From: Leptolyngbyaceae cyanobacterium CSSed165cm_216 | GTDB lineage: Bacteria > Cyanobacteriota > Cyanobacteriia > Phormidesmidales > Phormidesmidaceae | NCBI GenBank assembly: GCA_007135385.1 | Contig: SLIY01000069.1 | Coordinates: 1 to 28,866 of the forward strand | DNA: 28,866 nucleotides | Reading direction: 5' to 3' | In this document: one piece after another, positions 1-7,004 of the stretch | Position numbering within the stretch: position 1 is the first letter of the stretch | Layout of the letters: every line of letters starts with the position of its first letter | Made by a program: the position numbers and the translations under genes | The notes under the pieces: model-generated | Seen by the model: the letters and a program-made list of their open reading frames with translations, nothing else | What the model was told of the DNA's origin: nothing | Databases searched by the model: none

Positions 1-89
1 CCACCTTTGCCCACTCAGACTGGTGTAACGGAGAACTGACCCTGGGTCGCTTTGTGGGGGAAACCCTGGTGGATACCCTGGCTAGCTAG
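1..89 (+). CDS. C-terminal end of an unidentified protein (partial)
   Basis: The frame starting at base 3 is open to a TAG at 87-89 and encodes 28 residues that include HSDWCNGELTLGRFVGE. The rest of the gene lies before the window. The segment looks like real protein (Trp, Cys and Gly in a balanced context, ending in a short helix), but I do not recognise the family. The other two forward frames stop within 42 bases. No terminator hairpin follows closely. Confidence 0.5.
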   Translation, partial: TFAHSDWCNGELTLGRFVGETLVDTLAS

Positions 90-201
90 CGAACAGTTTT
101 CCCCCGCCTGGCCCATGACCTTATGGCGATGATTTTTCTGCAGGTGGGAGCTACTGTCTGGATTATCCGGGCTAATCAAATCGGGGGCGACGACCCCGAC
201 G

Positions 202-233
202 TGGGGGAGTGGGGGAATGGGGAAGTGATGGAG
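202..233. repeat. G-rich degenerate octamer tandem repeat
   Basis: Four successive 8-base units read TGGGGGAG, TGGGGGAA, TGGGGAAG and TGATGGAG. The G runs on the plus strand, together with GGGGG at 183-187, could support a G-quadruplex. It resembles the short tandemly repeated sequences common in cyanobacterial intergenic DNA. Function is unknown. Confidence 0.5.
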
Positions 234-265
234 TGTTTTTGAGTTTTGAATTTGGGGAGAATTTT

Positions 266-332
266 AGGTTCACGGTATATGGGGCAAGGTGAACGGCAGA
301 ACCGTAAACCGCAAACCGTATAGCGTGAACCT
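266..332. repeat. Hairpin repeat, copy 1 (AGGTTCACG...CGTGAACCT)
   Basis: Arms 266-279 and 319-332 are reverse complements over 14 bases with one mismatch. The interior holds repeated AACCGTAAACCGCAAACCG-type sequence. The same terminal words occur in the element at 24417-24473, and related interior words occur at 21657-21682, so this looks like a dispersed intergenic repeat family. No U-tract follows, so it is not a classical terminator. The remainder of 90-443 shows nothing else I can support. Confidence 0.6.
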
Positions 333-443
333 TCCGCCTTCCACTTTGTTGCTGTCTCAACGTAGCCCATTGGCCGAGTCTAGGCTATTCCAGTGCAAGA
401 GCTGGGACACATAGGTGGAAAGGGTGATGGAGTTAACACTCGC

Positions 444-3400
444 TTAACCATTGGCGTCATCTAGATGCTCCAGGATTGGCAATGTCATGTAAAAGGTGCT
501 GCCTTCCCCTAGCAAACTGTCTACCCAGATATGGCCCCGGTGCTGTTGCACAATCCGTTTGCAGATCGCTAATCCTAGGCCAGTGCCACCTTTTTTGCGA
601 GCGTCGGACACATCCACTTGGTGAAACTGCTCAAAAATGGTGTCTAGCTTATCCGCTGGAATTCCCCGCCCCTGATCTTTAACCGAGATCAGCACATGGG
701 GGGCCGGGGGCACGGGTGGGCGCAAGTCAGGCGCTGGGATGGTTGCCGTTAACCAGACGGTGTCCCCCGATTCTGAGAACTTGATGGCGTTGCTGAGTAA
801 GTTCGTCAAGGCCTGAACAATGGCATCGGGAGCGACGGGCACCACAACTTGGCCGGCGGTGACCTGTAGCCTTACCTTAAGTTGGTCGGCCAGGGGCTGC
901 ACCACTTCGATCGCCTGGTGTAGCACGTCTGTCAGGGGGCAGGGTTCTATGGGCAGCTGCACCTGACCAGACTCCAGGCGCTCAAAACTCAAAATGTCAT
1001 CGACCAACCGCACCAGTCGTTTGCTGTTATTGATGGCGATGCGTAACATGGCATTGGCTTTTTCGGGGTTATGGTCGTAAATGCCGGCCCCTAAGAGGGT
1101 TAAGGCTCCTTCAATCGAGGTAATGGGGGTGCGCAGTTCGTGGCTGACAATGGAGACGAACTCGTCTTTCATGCGCTCCACTTGCAGGCGATCGCGGATA
1201 TCTTGAACATGACCCACCACGTACAGGGGTTGGCCCTGGTCATCGCAAATTAAAGAGGCATTGACCACCACGGGGATGTGTTCTCCCTGCTTGTTCACAT
1301 AGTGTTTTTTGAGATCAAAGGTGTTAATCTCTCCTGCCAGCATCTGCTGAAAAATAGCCAGATCAGCATCGATATCTGGGGGGTGGGTTACTTCTATAAA
1401 GTGACGGCCCAATAACTCGGCTTCACTGTACCCCAGCAAATTACAGTAGCGGCTGTTGGCCCGCAAAAACTGTCCCTCCACCGAAACAATGGAGATGCCA
1501 ATGGGGGCATCGTCAAAGGCACTGCGAAAGAGCTGCTCACTGGCTTTGAGGGCGGCTTCCGCCTGCTTCATGCGGGTAATGTCTAGCTCTACCCCGTACC
1601 AAATGGTCCGGCCATCCTCTAGGCGGCGAGGGATAGAACGCACTGTTGACCACTGAATCTCTCCCCAGGGGGTGCGTTTGCGCATTTCCATCTCAAACTG
1701 GGAGAGATTTTCCAGGGAGGCTTGATTCAGGGCTTGGAGCCGCCGTCGGTCTTCTTCAATAATTAGATCTGTCAGTGCACTAAAGTCATTGACAACCACC
1801 TCAGGGGTTAAGCCCACCACCTGCTCAATCCCGGCGCTGATGTAAGAGAAGTGAAAGCCTTTACCCGGCTCATGGATAAATTGGTAAATAAACCCTTTCG
1901 GCAGGTTGTCCCCCACGGCCCGTAGCAGGGTCTCTTGCTCTTGTAGGCGGGCTTCTGCTTGTCTCCGCTCGGCCAATTCTGCTTGCAACTGTTGATACAG
2001 GCTGGCCTGGTGAATGGCGATCGCCAGCTGATTGGCAATCCGCTGCAATAGCTGAACCTCTGACCCTTGCCACTGGCGGTATTCGGCACAGGTATGGACG
2101 ATCAGCAGCCCCCACACCCTTGAAGCACCACTCTCTTGAATCTGCACAATGGGGGCAACCACCTTGGACTTGACCCCCATCTGGGTCATCAAGTCGACCA
2201 GGCAGTCAGCCCAGGGATCCAGGGCAACGTCTGGCACAATGCGTGGGTGACCCTGGCAATAATGCTCGTAGCAGGTCTCCGGGAAGTGTTCGTCTTCCCA
2301 TTGAGTGGTGGTGGTAACGGGGTAAGCAGGGTTGACGGCTTCTTGAATCACCTGGCCGACCCCTTCTGCGGTGAGGCGAAAGATCAGGGTGCGGTCGGCT
2401 TGCAGGGTCTGTTGTACCGCCTTCACGGTGGTAGCCAAAATCTGATCCAGGTTGAGGGACTGGCGGATCGTTTGGGTGATATCGGCCAGTAACCGTTCTT
2501 CTTCAGCCTGGGAGCGGAGAGAGTCCTCTAGCCGTTTACGCTCGGTCACATCGTCAGCAAACCCAATGTATTGGAACGGTTGCCCAGTCTCATCCAGACT
2601 CAAAAAGATTTCGGCTGAGACCCAACGGATCGTGCCATCGGGTCTAAAAATGCGATACTCTCGTCGCGTCCCATGGCTGATCTCCTGCTCTTGCAGGGAG
2701 GCTAGAACCATGGGGCGGTCCTCAGGATGAATAGGATCCAACCAAGATTCTGGGTTGTCATAGAGGCTCTGGCAGGAGCGGCCCCAGATTTTCTCGTAAC
2801 CGGGGCTGATGTAGAGATACTGGCCAGACTGGGCACAGCGGACAAAAAAGAGTTGATTAATATAATTGGCCACCTGCTGGAAGCGCTCTTCGCTCTCTCG
2901 TAGGGTGGCCTCGGCCTGGCGCCGAGCTGTTATATCCTCTACGTTCCCGACATAGCGAATAACATGACCGTCGGCATCAAAAATAGGAAAGACCTGCGAT
3001 CGCAGATAGCGCAACCCCTGCTCAGGATGCAGCAGCCGATACTCTTGGTCGAAGTGATATCCTTGATATTTTTTCGCTAGGGCCTCGGTAATCCGGGGTC
3101 GATCCTCTGGATGCAGGTGTTCTAGCCAATGGTCTGGGGCTCGGGAGACAAAGGCTGGGGTCGGGCCAAACCAGGCTTCGTAGACAGGATTAACATAAGA
3201 GTACGCCTGTAAATCTGTTTCGTAGACAAAAAAGCCTTCTTGGACCGTTTCAGCCAGTTGGCGAAACCGGGCTTCGCTCTGGCGCAGGGCCGCATCCGCC
3301 TGCTTATGGTTATCGATATCAACGACTACCCCGTGCCAGGCCACCTCCCCATTGGGGCGACATTCGGGCTGGGAGTGGGCATGCACCCACTTGATTTGCC

Positions 3401-4412
3401 CCGAGGGGGTGATAATCCGAAGCTGATAGGAAAAAGGGCTGAGGTGGACCTCACTGTCGGCAGCGGCGGCCAGATACCCGGCTCGGTCGTCAGGATGAAT
3501 CAGATTCATCACCATATTGGGATTCTGCAGCACCTGCTCAACGGTGATTTCGCCGATGCCTTCCACCGCTGAACTCAGATATTCAAACCAGACCCGCTTG
3601 CCCTCGGGGCCTGGAGCTTCCACCAGGGTATAGATCATACTGGGGGAAACCTGGCTGTACTGCTGTAGCCATTGTTCGGTCTGCCGCAGTTGGGCTTCAG
3701 CCTGCTGGCGATCGCTAATATCTCGATGGATCACAATCACACAGTCTTGCCCATCCAGGGCGCAAACCTCAGCAGACAGCAGGGTGGTCTTCACCGGCCC
3801 CGACTGGGTGCGTAGGGGCACCTCCTGGTTCCGGATGTAGCCTTGCTGTTGCAAGGCATTGATGTAAGTCTGCCGGTCCTCAGGGTTAGCCCACAGGTTC
3901 AGACTAAGGGAGGTGTGGCCAATCATCTCGTAGCGATCGCGGCCAAAGAACGCCAGCAGGCTATCGTTCACCTCCAGCAGGCGACCGTCAGGAAAACTGG
4001 CGATCGCCATGGGATCGGGGCTGTTGCGAAAGATGGTGGCGAATTTTTTCTCTGAGGTGGCTAAATTTTGGTGAGCTTGCTGAAAAGCCTGCTGGAGCTG
4101 ATCCGCCATTTGGTTGAATGATCGGGCTAACGTATTCAGCTCTGCGATCGGACTGTTGGTGGGCAAGCGCTGATCCAACCGACCCCGGGCCAGAGCCTGA
4201 CTGGCTTGGCTGAGCAGCCGCAGCCGCAGCGCTAACGCCTGGGCCATCCACAGCCCACACCCCAGGGCAACCACCATCATCACTAGGTCGGCAATTAGAT
4301 TCCGGGTCGAAAAGGTCAGTAAGCTGGCGGCTCCAACCGCCAGCACCACCAGTGGAGTTGCGATCGCCCAACGTAAGGGAACCTCAATGACTGGCGGATG
4401 AGGCTGAACCAT
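444..4412 (-). CDS. Membrane-anchored multi-PAS/GAF sensor histidine kinase
   Basis: This 1322-residue protein is a two-component sensor kinase that should autophosphorylate and pass phosphate to an unlinked response regulator; none is encoded nearby. Two membrane helices (about 14-34 and 40-58) are followed by a HAMP linker (56-110), four PAS/PAC modules (about 120-640), a phytochrome-like GAF domain (about 655-815), two more PAS modules (about 820-1075), then HisKA and HATPase domains. The phospho-acceptor is His1091 in SHELRTP. The N box (NLLSNAIKF), G1 (DQGRGIP) and G2 (GTGLGLAI) are all intact, so the kinase should be active. Only about five residues separate the two membrane helices, so there is almost no extracytoplasmic sensor. 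Cys737 in the GAF (ADCLVDLM) falls where cyanobacteriochromes carry their bilin cysteine, but the usual following His is Leu. The gene begins 20 nt after the 3' end of tRNA-Ser. I cannot name the ligand or signal. Confidence 0.93.
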   Translation of the reverse strand: MVQPHPPVIEVPLRWAIATPLVVLAVGAASLLTFSTRNLIADLVMMVVALGCGLWMAQALALRLRLLSQASQALARGRLDQRLPTNSPIAELNTLARSFNQMADQLQQAFQQAHQNLATSEKKFATIFRNSPDPMAIASFPDGRLLEVNDSLLAFFGRDRYEMIGHTSLSLNLWANPEDRQTYINALQQQGYIRNQEVPLRTQSGPVKTTLLSAEVCALDGQDCVIVIHRDISDRQQAEAQLRQTEQWLQQYSQVSPSMIYTLVEAPGPEGKRVWFEYLSSAVEGIGEITVEQVLQNPNMVMNLIHPDDRAGYLAAAADSEVHLSPFSYQLRIITPSGQIKWVHAHSQPECRPNGEVAWHGVVVDIDNHKQADAALRQSEARFRQLAETVQEGFFVYETDLQAYSYVNPVYEAWFGPTPAFVSRAPDHWLEHLHPEDRPRITEALAKKYQGYHFDQEYRLLHPEQGLRYLRSQVFPIFDADGHVIRYVGNVEDITARRQAEATLRESEERFQQVANYINQLFFVRCAQSGQYLYISPGYEKIWGRSCQSLYDNPESWLDPIHPEDRPMVLASLQEQEISHGTRREYRIFRPDGTIRWVSAEIFLSLDETGQPFQYIGFADDVTERKRLEDSLRSQAEEERLLADITQTIRQSLNLDQILATTVKAVQQTLQADRTLIFRLTAEGVGQVIQEAVNPAYPVTTTTQWEDEHFPETCYEHYCQGHPRIVPDVALDPWADCLVDLMTQMGVKSKVVAPIVQIQESGASRVWGLLIVHTCAEYRQWQGSEVQLLQRIANQLAIAIHQASLYQQLQAELAERRQAEARLQEQETLLRAVGDNLPKGFIYQFIHEPGKGFHFSYISAGIEQVVGLTPEVVVNDFSALTDLIIEEDRRRLQALNQASLENLSQFEMEMRKRTPWGEIQWSTVRSIPRRLEDGRTIWYGVELDITRMKQAEAALKASEQLFRSAFDDAPIGISIVSVEGQFLRANSRYCNLLGYSEAELLGRHFIEVTHPPDIDADLAIFQQMLAGEINTFDLKKHYVNKQGEHIPVVVNASLICDDQGQPLYVVGHVQDIRDRLQVERMKDEFVSIVSHELRTPITSIEGALTLLGAGIYDHNPEKANAMLRIAINNSKRLVRLVDDILSFERLESGQVQLPIEPCPLTDVLHQAIEVVQPLADQLKVRLQVTAGQVVVPVAPDAIVQALTNLLSNAIKFSESGDTVWLTATIPAPDLRPPVPPAPHVLISVKDQGRGIPADKLDTIFEQFHQVDVSDARKKGGTGLGLAICKRIVQQHRGHIWVDSLLGEGSTFYMTLPILEHLDDANG

Positions 4413-4432
4413 GGTCTAGCAAAATAAGAATA

Positions 4433-4519
4433 CGGAGAGGGAGGGATTCGAACCCTCGTTGGGTGTGACCCCAAAACAGATTTCGAGTCTGCCGCATTCA
4501 ACCACTCTGCCACCTCTCC
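4433..4519 (-). tRNA. tRNA-Ser (anticodon CGA)
   Basis: Read on the minus strand, a 7-bp acceptor stem (GGAGAGG with CCTCTCC) encloses a D arm, an anticodon stem GCAGA/TCTGT with loop CTCGAAA, a long variable arm (TTGGG/CCCAA) and a T arm with GTTCGAATC. The anticodon CGA lies at 4483-4485 and reads UCG serine codons. The long variable arm is diagnostic of class II serine tRNAs. The discriminator base is G and CCA is not encoded. The length is 87 nt. Confidence 0.96.
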
Positions 4520-4541
4520 AGGCGTGAATCCAGGCGTGAAT
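4518..4541. repeat. 12-bp tandem duplication at the 5' edge of tRNA-Ser
   Basis: CCAGGCGTGAAT occurs twice back to back (4518-4529 and 4530-4541). The first copy includes the first two bases of the tRNA gene. On the minus strand the duplication lengthens the leader between the putative -10 box and the tRNA by 12 bases. Confidence 0.85.
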
Positions 4542-4543
4542 TT

Positions 4544-4549
4544 ATATTA
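4544..4549 (-). promoter_or_regulatory. Candidate -10 box for tRNA-Ser
   Basis: TAATAT on the minus strand lies 24 bases upstream of the tRNA 5' end. I see no good -35 hexamer at 16-18 bases. Because only 20 nt separate the tRNA from the downstream kinase gene, this promoter may serve both. Confidence 0.35.
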
Positions 4550-4683
4550 CCCCCGATTGGCGTCAGGGGGGAGGGGCAGCAGCTAACGTCCGCCGGATTT
4601 TAAGGTTGATCCTTTCCAGGGGGACGACCATCCGCGAAGATAGATTTAGAACTCGATTATTCTGACATTGCCGCTGAGCCCCT

Positions 4684-5988
4684 ATGGAGTCCTGTCTACC
4701 CGACGATTTGCTAGCTGAACAGCTGCTCGACCTGGCGCTGAAGCACGGGGCAGAGGCGGCGGAGGTGCTGCAATCGCGATCGCAGTCGCAGCCGGTGTTT
4801 TTCGAAGCTAACCGCCTCAAACAGCTAGAAAGTTCTGCCGCAGCCGGTACCGCCCTACGCCTATGGGTGAACAATCGTCCTGGCCTGGCAGTGGCCTATG
4901 GCCATGTGCCAGCGGAAGCCATTGTGGCCAAGGCGCTAGCCATCAGCGCCCTCAACGATCCAGAACCGATCGAACTGGCGGCAGGGGGTCGCCACCATTA
5001 CCCCGATATGGGGCAGGCGGTCACCGTCGAGCAGTTGATTACCTGGGGAAACGAGATCCGCGATCGCATCTGTAGCGCCTATCCTGACAGCATCTGCGGG
5101 ATCGATTTAGAGTGCGATCTGGAAACCACCCGTATTCTCAACAGTTGCGGGCTGGACTGCCACTACAGCGATACCACCCTCAGCGCCTATGGCTCCGCAG
5201 AATGGGTCCGAGGGGATGACTTTCTCTGCGTCAGCGACGGCCAGACCCAACGGGATCGGTTAGATAGCCAGCACCTGGCGGCTCAAATTCTGCAGCGGCT
5301 GGGGTGGGCAGAAACAACAGCGGTGGTTAATACCGGGCGCATGCCTGTGATCTTTACCGCTAAAGCCGCTGATATGTTGTGGGGCACCCTGCAGTCTGCC
5401 CTCAGCGGCAAGCGAGTGCTAGAAGGATCGTCCCCCTGGAGTGATGGCCTGGGGGAACAGATGACCGCTGCCGCCATTACCCTCTACCAAGACCCTGAGA
5501 TCGGCCCCTTTAGCTGCCCCTTTGACGATGAAGGCACCCCCACCGAACCCCTGACATTCATTCACCATGGCGTAGTCCAGCTGTTTTATTGCGATCGCAC
5601 TGTGGGCCGCGACCTGGGCGGTAAATCCACCGGCAATGGGTTCCGTCCTGGCCTCGGCAGCTACCCTACCCCTAGTCTCTATAACACCCTGATCAAACCT
5701 GGCGATCGCTCCCTTGATCAACTGATCGCCAGCGTGGATGAGGGCATTTTGGTGGATCAAATCCTGGGGGGTGGGGCTGGCATCTCCGGTGACTTTTCCA
5801 TCAATATTGACCTGGGGTACCGCATCCGCCGGGGGCAGTTGGTGGGGCGCATCAAAGACACCATGGTGGCTGGCAATGTCTACGCCGCGCTCAAACACCA
5901 GATGGAACTGGGCCATGATGCCGACTGGAATGGTTCCTGCTATACCCCATCGGTGTTGGTGGATGGCTTGTCGGTGACCAGTGGATAG
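4684..5988 (+). CDS. PmbA/TldE-like protein of the TldD/PmbA family
   Basis: This 434-residue protein has the TldD/PmbA fold, recognisable from the C-terminal run FDDEGTPTEPL, the STGNGFRPG segment, and GGGAGISGDFSINIDLGY with VAGNVYAAL near the end. It lacks the HExxxH metal-binding motif of TldD, so it belongs to the PmbA/TldE side of the family. In characterised systems TldE forms a heterodimeric metallopeptidase with TldD, which trims peptides such as microcin B17 precursor and degrades CcdA. No tldD lies in this window, so a partner must be encoded elsewhere. The ATG at 4684 gives the usual family length. The next gene starts 6 bases after the stop, so the two are almost certainly co-transcribed. 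Its role in cyanobacteria is not established. Confidence 0.9.
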   Translation: MESCLPDDLLAEQLLDLALKHGAEAAEVLQSRSQSQPVFFEANRLKQLESSAAAGTALRLWVNNRPGLAVAYGHVPAEAIVAKALAISALNDPEPIELAAGGRHHYPDMGQAVTVEQLITWGNEIRDRICSAYPDSICGIDLECDLETTRILNSCGLDCHYSDTTLSAYGSAEWVRGDDFLCVSDGQTQRDRLDSQHLAAQILQRLGWAETTAVVNTGRMPVIFTAKAADMLWGTLQSALSGKRVLEGSSPWSDGLGEQMTAAAITLYQDPEIGPFSCPFDDEGTPTEPLTFIHHGVVQLFYCDRTVGRDLGGKSTGNGFRPGLGSYPTPSLYNTLIKPGDRSLDQLIASVDEGILVDQILGGGAGISGDFSINIDLGYRIRRGQLVGRIKDTMVAGNVYAALKHQMELGHDADWNGSCYTPSVLVDGLSVTSG

Positions 5989-5994
5989 GTGGTT

Positions 5995-6801
5995 ATGTCC
6001 TATTGGTTTAATGGTCACCTGCACAATAGCGATCGCATTGATCTAGGAATTCACGACCCCGCCTTGCTCTATGGGGCTACGGTGTTCACCACCCTGCGGG
6101 TCTATGCCCAGACGATAGACCACCCCTTAACCCAGTGGTCAGCACACCAGCATCGGTTAAAGCAGACTTTAACGGATTTCCATTGGCCAGCCCCAGACTG
6201 GACCCAGGTGCGACGCGGGGCAGAGCACCTCAAGCGTAGCTATCCGGTGCTACGTATCGCTTGCTTACCAGATGGCCGCGAGTTGATCACGGGTCGGCCC
6301 TTGCCTGCCCACTTGGCTACCCTCCAAACCAGTGGGATTACGGCCTGGGTAGCCCAGACTGGCCCCTATCAAAGAGGGCTGCCTCGCTACAAAACTGGTA
6401 ACTATTTAGGCAGTTGGCTGGCTCTGCAAGCGGCCCAGGCCCAAGCGGCCAAAGAAGCGATCCTGGTGAATAACGTGGGTGATTGGCTAGAAACCAGCAC
6501 CGGTAACCTGTGGGGCTGGGCCAGGGGGCAATGGTGGACCCCTCCCTGGCAGGCTGGGCTCTTACCCGGCATTGCTCGCCAGCAGGTGCTTGACTATTTA
6601 CATAGACTGGGTATCCCTGTACAAACCCAGCCCTGGACCCGGTCTCTGATCCCCACCCTAGAGGTTCTGGCCTATACCAATGGTGTGGTGCAGGTCGTCC
6701 CGATTCACACAGTCCTAAAAGATCAGAGTAGACTGGAATTTGACCCTGAACATTCTTGTTTGAGGGAATTAAGGGCTGCCTTTCAGTGGCCCAACCTATG
6801 A
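5995..6801 (+). CDS. Class IV PLP-dependent aminotransferase, probably aminodeoxychorismate lyase-like
   Basis: This is a fold-type IV pyridoxal-phosphate enzyme of 268 residues. The N-terminal NGHL...IDLGIHDPALLYGATVF pattern, Lys133 in RYKTGNYL (the expected PLP Schiff-base lysine), Glu166 in ETSTGNLW (cofactor nitrogen contact) and the LLPGIARQ phosphate-binding turn are all present. In bacteria this family covers branched-chain and D-amino-acid aminotransferases and 4-amino-4-deoxychorismate lyase (PabC, p-aminobenzoate synthesis for folate). The length and divergent N-terminus fit the PabC-like group best, but substrate cannot be read from sequence. I chose the ATG at 5995; an in-frame GTG at 5989 directly after the preceding stop is an alternative. 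AGGTGG lies just upstream. It is the second gene of an operon with the PmbA-like gene. Confidence 0.88.
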   Translation: MSYWFNGHLHNSDRIDLGIHDPALLYGATVFTTLRVYAQTIDHPLTQWSAHQHRLKQTLTDFHWPAPDWTQVRRGAEHLKRSYPVLRIACLPDGRELITGRPLPAHLATLQTSGITAWVAQTGPYQRGLPRYKTGNYLGSWLALQAAQAQAAKEAILVNNVGDWLETSTGNLWGWARGQWWTPPWQAGLLPGIARQQVLDYLHRLGIPVQTQPWTRSLIPTLEVLAYTNGVVQVVPIHTVLKDQSRLEFDPEHSCLRELRAAFQWPNL

Positions 6802-6825
6802 AAGTAGAAAGATCGATAGCCCATT

Positions 6826-6855
6826 CTGACAGATCACGTTAACATAAGTTAATAT
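6826..6855 (+). promoter_or_regulatory. Candidate promoter upstream of ftsH
   Basis: CTGACA (6826-6831) and TAATAT (6850-6855) are separated by 18 bases, a reasonable sigma-70-type pair. This would leave a leader of roughly 140 nt before the GTG start. The rest of the 6802-7004 gap is AT-richer than the genes, with no other clear signal. Confidence 0.35.
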
Positions 6856-7004
6856 CCTTCTAATTAAACGATTTTTCCTGGCCCAGATTGAGCTATTCCC
6901 AGCTTCCTCAGGGAAACAGCAATAGTTTTTCCTAGGCTTGTCTGATTAAAATCGATCTTTAGATTCACGTTTCAGTTCTAGATGTTAGTGGAGGCATTAC
7001 CCCG

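Noticed and set aside
5419..6024. 201-codon open frame on the minus strand
   Set aside because: It lies antisense to the PmbA-like gene, whose family motifs are unambiguous, and the translation has no recognisable pattern. High GC content favours such shadow frames.
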